A DNA stretch of 64,000 bases from Pectinophora gossypiella (taxonomy: Eukaryota; Arthropoda; Insecta; Lepidoptera; Gelechiidae): the NCBI RefSeq assembly GCF_024362695.1, contig NC_065423.1, positions 4,457,001-4,521,000 of the forward strand, in the 5' to 3' direction. Below are positions 35,301 through 45,053 of this stretch, one piece after another. The notes under the pieces were generated by a model. That model was not told the origin of the DNA, searched no databases, and worked only from the letters and a program-made list of their open reading frames with translations. Positions within the stretch are counted from its first letter, which is position 1, and every line of letters begins with the position of its first letter. Made by a program: the position numbers and the translations under genes.

Positions 35301-38300
35301 TGTAGCTATCACGGTGGCGGGGTTTAAAAAGACCATGTCGAAGCAATTCATCAAAAAAGCAATATCGCTATTTGACATTTGCGTATACAAACATAAGTGC
35401 AAATTCAGAAACTCACCCTGGTATACCATAGCATATTATTACAGATGCCTTACCAACATTACCTTACCTAGATCTTACCTTACCTGTATATGCACCCGAC
35501 CTAGCGTAAAATCACCTTACCTACCTATCTAATACAAATTTATCTTTTACATTATTATTATTTATTATACATATTTGTAAGTAGATCGACCATCAAAATG
35601 CCACGCTGTAGATGCGATATTCCGTGCACTTATCGTTGTCTAAGAAATTAACTAAGGCAGCATTGTCTTATGTGACCATGGCGATAAACTGGTAACGATA
35701 ACATAAAGATGAAAGAAATATAGACCAATAAAGTGTCACAGTTAGATAAATCAATTGTTCTTTTAATTATCCTATTGTGGATGAAGTACTTTTTGTTTTG
35801 TGTGAAATAATGAGTCTTCGAATAAATTATAATGAGTATAATGTATGTATACATATGTATATGTGTATGATGGGTTTTAATGAGTATTACGAACACGACC
35901 TCGTACTTCTGCCTAACAGCTTTACCTTCGCTAGAGAGAGACATAACATATGGCCATGACTATATCCCAATTGGGGTAGTAAGAAGTACTTCCATCGCAA
36001 GATGCACTAAGTACCCACACCTCACTAAGATTTCTATTAGTAGTTGTCGTTACTTTCTGTTTCTGTTCATCATTATCTCCCTAGCATTATTCCGTTTTTC
36101 ACAGAACTCGCTTACCTAACCTGCAGATTTGACAGCTCCAGTTTTTTACAGAAGCGACTGCCTGTCTGACCTTCCAACCAAAGGGAAAACCAGCCCAATA
36201 CAGGTTAGGTCAGATACCTCCGAAAATGCATTTCTCGGGAATGTGGGTTTCCTCACGATATTTTACGAGACTAACTTTTAAATTACCGATATATCTACGC
36301 TGTTATACCTCTACATAGCGCGTGATGGTATTCACTATCAACTAGAGTTGTTCAGTTGTATACAAGACGACGTTCGGGCTTAATGAAAGTTAATGGTCTG
36401 CTGCAATTAGAAGCAACGGACAATACGGGCTCGCGTGCGCAAGTGCATACGGGCGGGAGGCGGGCAGCTTCGTTAGTATGGGTATCTTTTTAATCTTTAT
36501 GACATACTTAAAGATTATACATAATTAATAGTCAGTTTAATAGATAAAAAAATATGCAAACATCTCAGATAAATTATAAACGGAGAGTTGCCTTTGGGCT
36601 CGGTTTACACTACATTTTGTCTGCCACATTTTGGAGAAAGTGAGGTGTTAGTTACGTCGTATTGAATTCAGACGATGATTCTGAGTTAATATCAAGCGGA
36701 TTTTTCTGTCGGAAAATTCATAAAAAGTTTAGTATTTTTTTTTCCAATTCCACACTTTTGCGACGGAAAATTCCACTTGATATCAACTTAGAATCATGGC
36801 CTGAATCATCCCTCAAAGTGTTCGTTGCGATGTCACTAACACCCTGTATACGTACAATACACATCTGCTCGTCATCATATATGCAAAATTACGTCTTTTT
36901 AAACGCATACCGGAACAAAACACGAACCGACCGTTCATGTGCTTCGGCAGAGGAACGCGTGCGCTTTACAACTCCCGTCTATAATTTGTCTGAGGCAGAC
37001 AGCCATCTATTGCGAAAATAAGTAACCACATACTTTTGCCTTGCACTTTGGCTGCCTAGTAGGCGACAAGCGGGCACAGCCTCAAGTTTTTGTCAAGGTA
37101 TGTTACATCGGCATTTACCTAATGATGCTTAGAATAAGACATTCAGTCCGTCATATCAGACAAATCATTGCTAGGAAACGCCTTATCACTACAAACTTCT
37201 CTCTTGTGGGGATTGTGGGATATCAGTGACCAATCTAACAACCCTGGTGTAGTGGTTTGAGCAGTGAGCTCACGATCCGGAGGTCCCGGGTTCGAATCCC
37301 AGTGGGGACATCACAAAAATCATTTTGTGATCCCTAGTCTAGTTTGTCCGAAAGTAAGATGATCCGTGCTTCGGAAGGCATGTTAAGCCGTTGGTCCCGG
37401 TTACTACTTACTGATGTAGGTAAGATAGTAGTCGTTACATGAGCCATGTCAGGGGCCTTCGGCGGCTCAATAGTAACCCTCACACCAGGGTTGATGGGGT
37501 TGGAAATCCACCACACAACCCACACGACAGAAGAGGAAGAACAACCCTGGTGTTAGGGTTACAATTGGACTGTCTCAAAACTTCTTCAACGTGTGTGTTT
37601 GGATCAGTCTGATAACCTGATATCTTTTCATCATACATTATCTTAAGGACTTCAATAGTGTCGATGACAGTTGTCTTTATAGTCCTACCACCTCTTACAG
37701 TCTCGTAGGTAATATTGAGTTCTGTGAGTGCCCTAGTAACTACTCCTGCTTTCAATAATAAACGAACAAGTTTAGTAGCAACAAGAATCGCTCCGGGTAA
37801 ATTAGGTAGTAAACTGGCGCGAAACGATTTTCAGAAATAGCAATTGGCACTAAAAATAAAGTAATTGGGACGCTAAATATGGCCTTCTTGGTGCCTCGAG
37901 CAATACACTTAGGTACACCGCTTTGCAAACACGCTGTGTTTTCCATTATCAATATGAGCAACATGGTAAGTTCATTTATTTATTTATTAAAGTACAACCG
38001 TATCATGTCTTGCAGTGATGATGATGTCTTATTATGATAGAAGACATGACAGTCTTGCCACCACTTATTACGTTGAGCTAACAGAAAACTCCATGAGGTG
38101 TGGGTACTTAGTTCATCTCGCGATGGACATACCTCTGACTACCCCAATTGGGATGTAGTCGCTTATGTTATGATAATATCATGTCTTATCACCAGGAAAC
38201 CAGGGTTTGCAAGTATCGTGACGCGACTGAAGTTTATCTATATACTTAGTGTGGTTCGAGATAACTTCTGATTCCCGAACGCGGGAATTTAGGAAACATT

Positions 38301-41300
38301 TCTATGTTGGCTCAACTTTGTATGCTTCCCAATCCGCGATAAAAATATTGATAACCCGTGTGGCTACATGTCCAAAGATCTTATGTTTGAAATCGTCTAC
38401 CTCTCTTCCGATTGAAGGATAAGGTCTGATACAATGTCTAAGTAATGGCGACGTGAGTTTATCTTCCGTTCTACGACTAAAGTGAAAAGAATGATATACT
38501 CAAAAACACTGCATTCTTGTTGTATGTGTGTTTGTATGCAACCGTATCATTACGTATGGCCCACAAACCGCTCGTCTGTGCGCCCGGAGGGACACTCTGG
38601 CGACAGACACATCATTATCTCTTCCGTATGTGTGTCAGCCTCATCAAGGTGGATTTCACACAACACCAGGACATAACTCCGTCTTTGTGGATGGCAGGGA
38701 ATTAGTCTTCTTCTGTGTACCTTGATAGTTGTAGTGTAGTTGCAGTTTTGTGTATCTTCAGGTTAAAGAAATCTTTATTCTCAAAAGAAATTTACATTTC
38801 ACTTCATGAGAACTTATAAACTAACTTAATGTAAACTATTAAACGGTGAGCGTGCATGAGTTGTATTGTAATAGGCTACTTGACACCCAGTGAAACGAGA
38901 TACAAAAACGACAAAAAGGAAATTTTTGTATGGAACTTGTATGAATTTAGAGTAATTAGTGGTCCAGTGGTTGAGCGTTGGGCTCACGATCCGGAGGCCC
39001 CGGGTTCGAATCCCGGTGGGGACATATCACAAAAATCACTTTGTGATCCCTAGTTTGATTAGGACATTACAGGCTGATCACCTGATTGTCCGTAAGTAAG
39101 ATAATCCGTGCTTCGGAAGGTCTCGGTTACTACTTACTGATGTAAGTAAGGAGTCGTTACATGTACCAGTAATAACCCTGACACCAGGGTTGATGAGGTT
39201 GGTAATTCACCTTACAACCCACACGATAAGAAGAAGAATAGGACCGCGGCAAATATAGTCAGGAATGTTGTTTATTATGGGGCTGTAAAAGCCACTCACG
39301 GAAGGTTAATAAAGGGCACGCACGACAAAACATAGCGTGCTTATTAACTGACTATTACGTAGTACAATGCGACGAATTCTGTCAATTGACAAATTTCGTA
39401 AAACGACGGAAAGCGAAGTGTCGACAGTGTAGATGATTATAGTCCATTATATCGCAAGCATAGGCGTACCGAGGTTTTGACCTAAGAGCGAAAAATATTA
39501 AGAATTTCTGTAGGTAGGTACTTAGGCGTAAGTACCTCATAATAGGGGTTGAGATAGTAAGCCAAGTCCTCTTTCACTGTGGTCATGTGGTATACCGGTT
39601 CGACTTGAACCCTGGAGTCGGACTTGCACCAATGACTTATTAATTTATCTTAAGTGCAGTATTCGCTGATACAGTTGCCTCGACCATTACAGACGACGAT
39701 ACAGCTCACCACCTATCACGCTGGTTTAACAGAAAGCTCAGTGAGATGTGGGTACTTAGTTCATCTTGCGAACGATGTTCCTCTGATTATTGGGACTACG
39801 GGGCCTTTGGTGGCTCAATGGTAACCCTGACACCAGGGTTGATGGGGTTGGTAATCCACCTCACAGCCCACACGATAGAAGAAGGAGTGAGCTTATATTT
39901 TACATTTTCTTCATAAAAACATTTTTTCTATTAACGGGATATGCTGATATAAAGAGCCCTCTCGAAATTATGCGGGGCGGGTCACAGCCCTTCAGCCGAA
40001 CATCATAAAACAGTAAATCATGCATACACATATCTATAACACAAGATGAGAAACAACGACGTATATGATGTAACTGAGAAGTATTGTGACGGGAATTAGC
40101 ATATTGGACAATACTCTCGAGAGAAACGTGATATGGAGACTTATGTTACCGTGGCGTGCATAGTCTTACGCCGTATGGAGATTTTGTTTGACTATGCAAC
40201 TGTATACGTAAATAAGTTAAAAGAAAGAGTGAAGTCAACGTGCTCCGCATATCAGAAAGAAAACATTATTTATCTTTTCTTTCTTTTAATGTCATCATTT
40301 CCGCTATCGTTACCCGTTTTTACGCGGTCCGTTTAACCTGAACATTTGACAGGTCCTGTCTCAGGGTGGTATTAATAAACGAATCTCAGCTAAGACTGCC
40401 CTCAAGATCATCCTCAAGTCCCTGTTTTTACATAAGAACTGTCACATTGACATGATCTTGAGGGAACTCGAAGCTGAGATTAGTTTATTAATACCACCCT
40501 TAGATTAGATTAGTGCAGCTAAGACAACAAATCGATATAACGTGAATATCTTACGACAATGGACGCAATCGATCGATTTTGGATCACGAATTTATTTATA
40601 GACTCAGAATTCATAGGGTCCACTAAAATCAGCGATAAAGGTATCTTTGGTCTGGTCATATGGTGGAATACGGTCTATTGAGACCGCGCCACGAAAGTCC
40701 CGCAGCCGCGGCGCTGCTGTCGCTGTATGTGCGTATTACTATTACTTGTCAATTAGTTCCATTAAAATCAACTACCTACCTCGTTTTATTTTTTATAGTA
40801 GAAAATAGAAATATTGTAATTCGTACGCTTGTCTCAAACATATATTACTTATATTAAAATATTTTTAAGTTTCTCATGTAAGTGAATTGTAAAATTCTTA
40901 TGAGAATAAATTTTCTTAAACCAGAAAATCCACGGGACTTCCTTCGTGGCGCGTACTCTATGATGATGACGCTACTGAAAAGTGTTTATGTAAAGACCAT
41001 TGACGTTCTGTTTAAAAAAAAAACACATCGATTGTTTTAATGGATTGCATGTCAAGCAGGCAGATTGATTTAATGTGGTAGGTAGTGGCAGACGTTGACT
41101 GATTTCATTGGTGCATTGATCGATGTCGTCCATCGCGATCGATCGCGAGTGTGGTGTCACCTTTACTAATACGAGCTTTACTTTGCATTGTATGTAAAAC
41201 ATATCATTTCAATATTTTTTACCCTACGCTGTAGCGCGATAGTGTATAGACTAGATTAATACTGCGTATAGAATGGTAACTCTCCACCCCGCACCAGTTT

Positions 41301-44300
41301 GTATCGGCCGTCGAGCTACATTTTACCTCACCCCCTCTGGGTCTTACTTTAGTATAAATATCCATAAGCCGCTAAGGAGTAAGGGGGAGAGCGCACGGAT
41401 ATCTGTCTCAATTGCACTTACGCGGTAAGGCGGCACATGGTGAGATTTTTGTATGAGTGTCCGGGGTTTACTTACATTCACATACATCCCTACTTCCCCG
41501 GGAACCAGCAGGACAGTGGGCATTTCGTTATGTAAACACCACACTAGTCCTGGCACAGCCACTGCACTTTTTAATGCATGCACAACCGGATAAATCTCAT
41601 TTTAATTTTCTATTCTACTGGCTAAACCGTATGTAACCATAACCGTGCGCGTTTATCGGTTACCGGTAGGGTTGGGCAACCCTAAAACGGTCAAACTCAA
41701 AAATCTCACGCGTAGTGGTTCAGTATAATGTAGATTATATTAATCACAGTCCAATATCCCGGGTGCGAGTTAGATTGTAACTTATCGCCATACCGCGAGA
41801 ATAGGTATTCTATTATGTGTATTTACAAACTGAGGTTTCTGCTCGTAGTGAGCTTATATAATCTATGTATTAACCTAATCAAGTTGTCAATTGTCCAGCT
41901 GCTTTGAGGCCCCTGACATGGCTTAATGAATAGTGACATGCGTGTTTAGATAGAATTAACAACCCTCCTAGAAAGGACTACAAATTAACGCCAGTTATGG
42001 CCACATTGGACATCCGTGCAATGACTTCCCGTGCGGTATTACAATATGCCTGAACATTGTCGATCTTTCCGATCTACTAACGATCGTGCACAACTAACTG
42101 ACACTAATTTCCATAAAATATAAACATAGGATGTCATCTTATCTATAACTGTAAATCGACTCATAAACAAAAATAACTCAAAAACACACAAAACATGAGA
42201 ATGTTATTTATTATGTCAATTGTTACTCTGTAATTAAATTATACCATTTGTTTTGTAATTCATTCTTCCTTCCTCATTCATACGCTGGACAAAAATACGC
42301 CTTCAATAATTCATTACTGTATTAGGAAAGAATCTATATCGTTTACACGCAATCGTTATAATTTTTCTAATAGCTTTTAACTCCAATCAAAAATAACGTG
42401 GGCGGCGAAAACAAACGAACGCTGGAAAAATTTGGTGAAAATAGGAGTGTCGGTGCAGATCGAGTTTCGATTAAAAGGGCGACTCCTAAAACCCCCGAAG
42501 GACCAAATTAATTTACAGCTTTATTTATTCAATTACCTGGTTTCTAATTGCAATTCAATTACTTTATAAATTGTGATACTGTTTTCTATTAAGGTACAAA
42601 CAAAAACCTGAAAATAGGTTTCGGCGGCTTGTTAAAATAGCCTCTGACTGGTTCAGAACTAAAATATATGATGCGATTCACGATGCCGTGGAGGTTCTCA
42701 ACTATCTGATCTCCTCGGTTCGCCTTTCCCGATTATGCGCGAGATCTTTCCAGTCTGACCAACAGGCGTTGAGATCGTCACTTGTTTTTCGACGGTCTTC
42801 AACGACAACGACGACGAGAAGCCCTGATAGCCCAGTCATTTTAGGGGTTTCACCTCGGAATGAGAGATAATAAGCTATAAATTGGTATGGACCTTTGTTT
42901 TGTCGTTTTAAATGTTATCTCAAAAGTCACAAATGATACCGTGTCCGCGTCTTAAGATATTGAAGGTCAAAGGTCATAAAAATTGTTTTTTTGTGAATAT
43001 CTCGCTTCCTATTGCTTAAATGATATTTTTACCTATAATAAAAGTTGTAGAGTATAAAATTCTCTACAATTTTTGTTTCATGTTTTTTTTGATACGATCA
43101 ACCGTTTTTGAGGTAGAGCGCGAAGAGTGCGCAGCGCACAGTTATAAATGGTCCAATGCAAGGTCAAGCGTGAGTTACGCTTATCAGTACGTGATATAAA
43201 GTCTATTATTTATTAAATTATTATAATTATTAAACAATGGCCATTATTTATATTTTTGTTGATATTTTATTAAAATCAGTAACTTAATTATTTATATTTA
43301 ACTATTCAACTATAATATATTATTAATTCTGGAATATATATTTTCAGTTAAAACGTCATTACATACGTTTTCTTCAAAACGTGTAAATTTTTCAAAGCTT
43401 ATATACCTGGATATACTTGTCCCTACCCTATGACCTTCTCTATTGACCTTCTCATCATCGAGACAGCTATTGCATTATCAGAACATCAAAAGACTGCCGT
43501 CATCATAGGAGAAGATATTGATTTGCTCGTAATTTTGCAAAAATGGTTGTGGTTCCCGCTGTGGATGTCGAAAATCAGGGCTACTATGTTCTTTAGCTTG
43601 TGGCCAGTGCAATGGACAAGCTTGCCTGAACGCTGCACAATATCCAAGTAATCCCGATGAAGAAAACGCATACGATCCTGAAATTCTGGAGGGTTTGGAG
43701 ATGAATATGACCGATAATGAGGATGATGACAATGAATTGAACGTTTTCGAGCGACAACAAGAAGAAGACGACGAAGAAGATGAAGATAACTAGCTTCTAT
43801 TCACAATTTTATTATAATTAAAACCAATAAAAATTCTTATGATATTTAAACTGACATTTCAACAAATGTATAGTATGGCATATTTAATGATAAATAAAGA
43901 TATACATAAAATATATCCCCTTATTGCCTTTTTAACTGAAAATATATATTCCAGAATTAATAATATATTATAGTTGAATAGTTAAATATAAATAATTAAG
44001 TTACTGATTTTAATAAAATATCAACAAAAATATAAATAATGGCCATTGTTTAATAATTATAATAATTTAATAAATAATAGACTTTATATCACGTACTGAT
44101 AAGCGTAACTCACGCTTGACCTTGCATTGGACCATTTATAACTGTGCGCTGCGCACTCTTCGCGCTCTACCTCAAAAACGGTTGATCGTATCAAAAAAAA
44201 CATGAAACAAAAATTGTAGAGAATTTTATATTCTACAACTTTTATTATAGGTAAAAATATCATTTAAGCAATAGGAAGCGAGATATTCACAAAAAACCAA

Positions 44301-44758
44301 TTTTTATGACCTTTGACCTTCAATATCTTAAGACGCGGACAGGGTATCATTTGTGACTTTTGAGACAACATTTAAAACGACAAAACAAAGGTCCATACCA
44401 ATTTATAGCTTATTATCTCTCATTCCGAGGTTGACCCCTTTTTTTACCTAATATGACTGGGCTATGATTGTGTAATTTAGACTGTATTACGCTTCTAGCA
44501 CCAAAATTATTTTGATTTTTCATTGACTGAAAAACTAAAGCCTCTAAAGACGCAGCTGTATGGGTTGTGATCCCTTTGCCTATCGGAAATCGTGTAAAGA
44601 AAAAAAACCTTATAAAATTCGCGCGTAAATTGAAATGTTTTAAAGACGAGGCATTAGAAACAACAAAATAATGATAATGGTACTGACTTGGAGGAGTCCA
44701 TGATCGAGTAGGCCCACTTGTACTCCTGGTACTCCACGTTGGCCCCGAGCTGCGGCAT
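23392..44758 (-). CDS. Sppl3: Signal peptide peptidase-like 3 (GxGD aspartyl intramembrane protease), complete
   Basis: Exons in transcription order: 44758-44688, 29439-29288, 28568-28449, 26765-26577, 26007-25845, 25687-25551, 24641-24547, 24009-23851, 23469-23392; 1164 nt, 387 aa, all phases consistent (human about 385 aa). SPPL3 is a multi-pass Golgi protease that cleaves type II membrane proteins such as glycosyltransferases. The active-site motifs are all present: YD at 209-210 (LLLYDVFWVFFS), GLGD at 278-281 (Asp281), and PAL at 342-344 (QPALLYLVPFTLLPLL). Other family blocks are KWAYSIMDSSKV, LLIVYGSFRSLNM, LLVMFFFFDSMQ, WVLTGHWLLMDAM and MWSEPFIAPPSG. After LNME the cytosolic loop is a charged ERAERERE run unlike the Ser/Asn-rich human loop. 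An in-frame TAA (44803-44801) precedes the start. The 15.2-kb first intron is full of transposons. Confidence 0.95.
23600..23848 (-). repeat. MITE-4 copy ending beside the Sppl3 exon 8 donor
   Basis: Read on the minus strand it matches 6301-6525: the blocks TTTCCAACTAGTCAAATCAG, GTGACGTCTTAGAAAAACGT and TAGTAATCAGAATTTAAT occur in the same order. It stops about 10 bp short of the donor site at 23850. Confidence 0.65.
24112..24300 (-). repeat. MITE-3 copy, truncated (Sppl3 intron 7)
   Basis: It starts with the MITE-3 end AAGAAAACCAGGTATGCTCAA in split form (AGAAAACCAGGTATGCTCAA) and continues CATGACAAGCCGCCATTGCT, matching the right half of the 2160-2538 copy in reverse orientation. The other terminus is missing. 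Confidence 0.65.
24346..24500 (+). pseudogene. RTE-like LINE 3' end with (GATA)n tail
   Basis: Translation gives YRGRPPARWE and, after a frameshift, KQWRLAQDRKGRRERKEAYT followed by a stop. That is the usual C-terminus of RTE-type reverse transcriptases (GRPPxRW ... AQDRxxW ... EAYxQ). The DNA ends CCCAGTAGTAGGTGGATATA, then GGCTGAG and a run of five GATA units, typical of these elements' 3' ends. It is 5'-truncated. Confidence 0.65.
24672..25012 (+). mobile_element. SINE-B, full length, tRNA-like head
   Basis: It begins CTAGAGCCGTGGTAGCCCAG and has an A box (TGGTAGCCCAGTTG) and a B box (GGTTCGAATCC) spaced as in a tRNA gene. The body ends GGGGGATGATG. A 9-bp target duplication ATAAGTTTA lies at 24663-24671 and 25013-25021. 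It is inserted in Sppl3 intron 6, 30 bp upstream of exon 7. Confidence 0.85.
25125..25310 (-). repeat. LINE 3'-end fragment
   Basis: Minus-strand sequence ends CTGAATAAAGATATTTTTGA followed by ATTTGAATTT, a LINE 3' terminus with a poly(A) signal. A second copy of the same family is at 55000-55165. No coding part is left. Confidence 0.65.
26100..26330 (-). repeat. SINE-A copy, degenerate head (Sppl3 intron 4)
   Basis: It carries the SINE-A core CGTGCTTCGGAAGGCACGTC (minus strand), the block GTAACGACTACGTACTTAAG in plus sense, and the 3' part with AACCCTGACACCAGGGTTGA. The tRNA-like head is decayed (B box lost). Confidence 0.7.
27331..27612. repeat. Inverted-repeat element with TAAGCGCC ends
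   Basis: The left end CATAGTGAAAAC...TAAGCGCC and the right end GGCGCTTACGAGGTTTTTAC form imperfect inverted repeats. An inner pair (TTTCAATCCAGGTA and TACCTGGATTGAAA) gives a second stem. The TAAGCGCC motif also occurs in the termini of the 3.6-kb element at 17.9 kb, a possible distant link. Confidence 0.55.
27640..27770 (+). repeat. Dispersed repeat fragment, second copy at 36664-36845
   Basis: The blocks CTTTTGCGACGGAAAATTCC and AAGAATCATGAGCCGAATCA are shared, with few changes, with the sequence near 36760-36810. The other copy keeps both halves of a hairpin; this one has mainly the right half. Confidence 0.6.
28696..28765 (-). pseudogene. Partial duplicate of Sppl3 exon 3 with its acceptor
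   Basis: The sequence is about 85-90% like the 5' part of exon 3 and the intron before it (28527-28590), in the same orientation. On the minus strand it keeps the CCCCGCAG acceptor and reads NLHTLNTVQALCFPLG, against NVQTLNTMQALCFPLG in the true exon. It then runs straight into a LINE scrap and has no donor. It lies 130 bp upstream of exon 3 in transcription order. Confidence 0.75.
30508..30990 (+). other. Open stretch of 160 codons, CpG-rich, in Sppl3 intron 1
   Basis: A plus-strand frame from ATG 30508 to TAA 30990 is long for AT-rich intron sequence, and CpG is far commoner here than around it. The predicted N-terminal part has a hydrophobic run (LCIFIIYLTLV and MVIIRYFILSIAIEVL). No known family is recognised. 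It may be a regulatory block that happens to be open, or an orphan gene; I favour the former. Confidence 0.25.
32893..33202 (+). mobile_element. MITE-1 copy, right end truncated
   Basis: It starts CCCCGATTCCTGCAGACATC and follows the MITE-1 body, but stops at GGATAAGAAAATG, where the next copy begins. It is the left half of a tandem dimer. Confidence 0.75.
33203..33582 (+). mobile_element. MITE-1 copy, complete
   Basis: Both terminal inverted repeats are present: CCCCGATTCCTGCAGACACC at the left and GTCTGCAGGAATTAGCACC at the right. Inside, CTAATTTTATTTTAAGTTAT and its inverse continue the arms. The body holds no reading frame. Confidence 0.8.
33636..33845 (+). repeat. SINE-B copy, 3'-truncated
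   Basis: The head GTGGTAGCCCAGTTGGACGA with B box GGTTCGAAACC matches the full copy at 24672. The sequence diverges after the TGACCTAACCTG block. Confidence 0.75.
34013..34286 (-). repeat. SINE-A copy with head
   Basis: On the minus strand the tRNA-like head GGCCTCCGTGGTCCAATGGT and B box GGTTCGAATACC are clear, followed by part of the central core and the 3' block with the CACACGATAGAAGAAG-type end. A piece of the centre is deleted. Confidence 0.8.
35316..35405 (+). repeat. MITE-2 half copy
   Basis: It reads GGGGTTTAAAAAGACCATGT, then GAAGCAATTCATCAAAAAAG and CTATTTGACATTTGCG, matching one arm of the hairpin at 63840-63992. The second arm is missing. Confidence 0.65.
35955..36030 (-). repeat. 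Dispersed repeat D, fragment
   Basis: The blocks CTATATCCCAATTGGGGTAG and AAGTACCCACACCTCACT recur inverted at 38080-38168 and in part at 39725-39785 and 5955-5992. This is a common short lepidopteran interspersed repeat of unknown class. Confidence 0.6.
36068..36265 (-). repeat. SINE-B 3' half
   Basis: The minus strand matches the SINE-B body from GAGGAAACCCACATTCCCGA to the GATGATG end, including GGTTGGAAGGTCAGACAGGC and ATAATGCTAGGGAGATAATG. The tRNA-like head is missing. Confidence 0.75.
36664..36845 (+). repeat. Hairpin repeat related to 27640-27770
   Basis: ATGATTCTGAGTTAATATCA at 36674 and TTGATATCAACTTAGAATCA near 36777 form an imperfect hairpin. The right arm matches the repeat at 27640. 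Confidence 0.6.
37241..37542 (+). repeat. SINE-A copy
   Basis: The head has GTAGTGGTTTGAGCAGTGAG and B box GGTTCGAATCCC. The core CGTGCTTCGGAAGGCATGTT and the 3' block with ACCAGGGTTGATGGGG follow. A short second piece of the same 3' block (ACCCTGGTGTTAGGGTTA) lies just beyond. Confidence 0.8.
38080..38168 (+). repeat. Dispersed repeat D, best copy
   Basis: TAACAGAAAACTCCATGAGG, GTGGGTACTTAGTTCATCTC and CTCTGACTACCCCAATTGGG occur in order. Partial copies are at 35955-36030 (inverted), 39725-39785 and 5955-5992. Confidence 0.6.
38755..38850 (-). repeat. LINE 3' scrap, same family as the LINE in the mL63 intron
   Basis: The sequence GGTTAAAGAAATCTTTATTC with TCAAAAGAAATTTACATTTC resembles 57508-57560. 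It is the 3' UTR end of that LINE. Confidence 0.5.
38957..39240 (+). repeat. SINE-A copy with intact head
   Basis: GGTCCAGTGGTTGAGCGTTG and GGGTTCGAATCCCGGTGGGG mark the A and B box regions. A gap in the core removes the CACGTTAAGCCG segment. The 3' end CACACGATAAGAAGAAG is present. Confidence 0.85.
39796..39892 (+). repeat. SINE-A 3' fragment
   Basis: GGTGGCTCAATGGTAACCCT through ACAGCCCACACGATAGAAGA only. Confidence 0.7.
40288..40357 (-). repeat. SINE-B tail fragment
   Basis: The minus strand contains GGACCTGTCAAATGTTCAGG, then GGACCGCGTAAAAACGGG, matching the end part of SINE-B with changes. Confidence 0.5.
40363..40500. repeat. 138-bp palindromic MITE with two stacked stems
   Basis: The outer arms AGGGTGGTATTAATAAAC plus AATCTCAGCT match inverted over about 28 bp with one mismatch. 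Inner arms CCCTCAAGATCA and TGATCTTGAGGG form a second stem. There is no coding capacity. A flanking duplication could not be decided. Confidence 0.75.
41262..41465 (+). repeat. Dispersed repeat E, copy 2
   Basis: Matches 4077-4258 through TATAGAATGGTAAC, AGGAGTAAGGGGGAGAGCG and CACTTACGCGGTAAGGCGGC. Lies in Sppl3 intron 1. Confidence 0.6.
42827..44465. mobile_element. DNA element with about 530-bp terminal inverted repeats
   Basis: The left arm (42827-43353) and right arm (43930-44465) are inverted copies, nearly identical across their length apart from a small indel near the outer ends. The tips read ATAGCCCAGTCATWTTAGG. Between them are 576 bp with the decayed 3' end of a gene. Arms this long, with so few differences, suggest a recent insertion or ongoing gene conversion. 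No clear target duplication was seen. The element lies in Sppl3 intron 1, only 222 bp from exon 1. Confidence 0.8.
43430..43793 (+). pseudogene. Remnant of element gene: GEDxDLLV block joined to Cys-rich tail
   Basis: The first frame reads IIETAIALSEHQKTAVIIGE and DIDLLVIL, which resembles the acidic GEDxDLLVLL block of PIN/FEN-like proteins often found in arthropod transposons (recognised from memory). At about 43540 the frame changes and a cysteine-rich stretch follows: NGCGSRCGCRKSGLLCSLAC, GQCNGQACLN. An acidic tail (EEDDEEDED) ends at TAG 43791-43793, and an AATAAA lies about 35 nt further. The middle of the original protein appears deleted. It is not functional as it stands. Confidence 0.55.
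44688..44758 (-). other. Sppl3: Sppl3 coding exon 1, isolated by a 15.2-kb intron
   Basis: ATG at 44758-44756; 23 codons (MPQLGANVEYQEYKWAYSIM, then DSS) plus AA, followed by GTCAGT. Joined to 29439 it gives SSKVSACLIS, which matches the SPPL3 family (DSSQVSTFLIS in human). The phase and the WAYS-x-x-DSS block make the link convincing although the exon is short. Confidence 0.88.
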
Positions 44759-44827
44759 GCTGACAACGCGGCTGTACTGGCTCTGCAGGATCACGAAGCC
44801 TTAGCAAGCACTGCAACAACACATACA

Positions 44828-45053
44828 TCTATATAAAAGCGAGACTCACTGACACACTTATCATGAAATCTCAGAAACTACAAGGGCTAGGAGTCTCAAA
44901 TTTTTAGGGTGTCTTTTAGTACGTAGATGCTCACTAAGGCGGGATTTTGTGAAATTCGACCTCTAAGGGGGTAAAATGGGATGGCAAAGCTTGTATGAAA
45001 CTTCTATACTTAGTTAATACTAGGGTTTTACGTGATCGAAGTCACGGGTAACG
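44828..45053 (+). repeat. Helitron-like fragment just upstream of the Sppl3 start
   Basis: It opens TCTATATAAAAGCGAGACTC, like the 5' ends of lepidopteran Helitrons, and contains AATCTCAGAAACTACAAGGG-type sequence and ends ATCGAAGTCACGGGTAACG. The CTAGT terminus is absent, so it is either truncated or a related family. It begins 70 bp upstream of the Sppl3 ATG. Confidence 0.5.

Larger units (their letters stand above)
29940..44687 (-). other. Sppl3 intron 1, bulk of 15.2 kb, transposon-rich
   Basis: The full intron is 29440-44687. It contains a CpG-rich open stretch (30508-30990), a tandem MITE-1 dimer, SINE-A and SINE-B copies, MITE-2, LINE scraps, a 137-bp double hairpin, the dispersed repeat at 41262-41465 and the long-TIR element. 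A (TC)n run sits at about 32430. A cluster of ATTCGAAT-like motifs is at 31911-32046. No second gene is recognised within it. Between these elements I see only AT-rich filler. Confidence 0.7.

Noticed and set aside
44413..44687. Minus-strand open stretch continuing past Sppl3 exon 1
   Set aside because: It is the wrong frame relative to exon 1, runs past the donor GTCAGT and ends inside the long-TIR arm.
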